Shown here: positions 63,719 through 64,000 of the stretch, piece by piece | Numbering within the stretch: position 1 is the stretch's first letter | Layout: every line of letters starts with the position of its first letter | Notes under the pieces: generated by a model | Told to the model about the DNA's origin: nothing | The model's database searches: none | Seen by the model: only the letters and a program-made list of their open reading frames with translations | Position numbers and translations under genes: made by a program | DNA from: an uncultured Caryophanales bacterium | Lineage (GTDB): Bacteria > Bacillota_I > Bacilli_A > RFN20 > CAG-288 | DNA length: 64,000 bases | Assembly (NCBI GenBank): GCA_949287425.1 | Contig: CASEGJ010000004.1 | Location: forward strand, 1 to 64,000 | Reading direction: 5' to 3'

Positions 63719-64000
63719 ATGAAAAAGATATTATTTACTACAAGTTTAATCGGATTAATTTTTGGAGCTAGTTCGTTTGTTCAACCTAAATTAGCGGCTG
63801 AAACTAGATTAAATAAATACGATGTCTATAATTTAATTAATTCTAATTATCACGTTGAAGGAGATATGGTAGTTTCATATTCTTTCCCAAGTAATTACGC
63901 CAATAACAACTCTTCTACTAGCGTTAGCATCAATAGAGATTATGGTAAATTAATTGATAATAACGTCAGTTATAAAGCTGTTAATGAATATGCTAATAAT
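63719..64000 (+). CDS. Secreted protein, N-terminal part (continues beyond window)
   Basis: 94 codons are visible from an ATG behind a strong ribosome binding site (TAGGAGGTG). A Sec signal peptide (MKKILFTTSLIGLIF ... LAAE) without a lipobox Cys gives cleavage near residue 26. The mature start is polar and Asn/Ser-rich. It is cotranscribed with the two preceding genes. Function is unknown. Confidence 0.7.
   Translation, partial: MKKILFTTSLIGLIFGASSFVQPKLAAETRLNKYDVYNLINSNYHVEGDMVVSYSFPSNYANNNSSTSVSINRDYGKLIDNNVSYKAVNEYANN

Overview
The window is AT-rich DNA from a low-GC Firmicute. Trp is encoded by TGG throughout, almost every intact gene ends in TAA or TAG, and there are many short intergenic gaps and many lipoproteins with poly-Ser linkers after the lipobox. 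Pyruvate formate-lyase with its activase, an iron alcohol dehydrogenase, a lysine riboswitch and the linked genes plsX, rnc, ftsY, ylxM and ffh fit an uncultured, fermentative, gut-type member of the Bacilli near the Mollicutes, using the standard code. The taxonomic placement is inference; no rRNA gene is present.

Layout. 1-5.6 kb: the end of a 2Fe-2S oxidoreductase, a dead IS21 IstB fragment, a PH-domain membrane protein, a nitroreductase, an HI0933-type flavoprotein, a DUF5677-like protein and the 23S rRNA methyltransferase RlmD. 5.6-21.0 kb: an accessory island. Two direct copies of a ~655-bp repeat (5581-6237 and 19415-20067) enclose about 13 kb. Inside lie a membrane-protein/ATPase pair with an XRE regulator, an iron-type ABC importer, a truncated C5 DNA methyltransferase, a soluble FtsH-like AAA protease beside phage-type genes, broken Doc-like and NrdG-like genes, and a Fic protein with its own operator-like elements. 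After the second repeat comes an AbiE pair whose toxin gene is cut off against the host rfbB gene. Each repeat carries a 43-codon minus-strand ORF with a ribosome binding site and a terminator.

21-33.6 kb: rfbB, a PfkB-family kinase and malQ around a perfect cre-like operator, an aldo/keto reductase, a frameshifted gene of unknown function, a Schlafen AlbA_2 protein, tRNA-Val and tRNA-Ser, a phosphoglycerate-mutase-like phosphatase, a CDF exporter, a catalytically degenerate M50-like membrane protein and an Fe-alcohol dehydrogenase. 33.8-39.9 kb: an M29 aminopeptidase, then plsX-rnc-ftsY-(small membrane protein)-ylxM-ffh, which couples lipid synthesis, RNA processing and SRP targeting. 40.3-43.2 kb: a lysine ABC importer read leftwards behind an L-box riboswitch; its binding protein appears circularly permuted and its ATPase has a long helical insertion.

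43.6-64 kb: mostly surface and fermentation functions. There is a membrane-anchored EndoI-type nuclease, PepC, pflB-pflA, two tandem GRP-type sugar transporters, a ZIP metal transporter, a 5'-nucleotidase lipoprotein, an active-looking M6 protease, a paralogue of it that has lost all its zinc ligands, and several large lipoproteins of unknown function. Together these suggest a cell that digests extracellular nucleic acid, peptides and sugars and ferments them through PFL.

The most promising observations are the permuted, riboswitch-controlled lysine-binding protein, the direct-repeat island with its membrane-protein/ATPase cassette and FtsH-like protease neighbourhood, and the in-frame UGA in an island gene.
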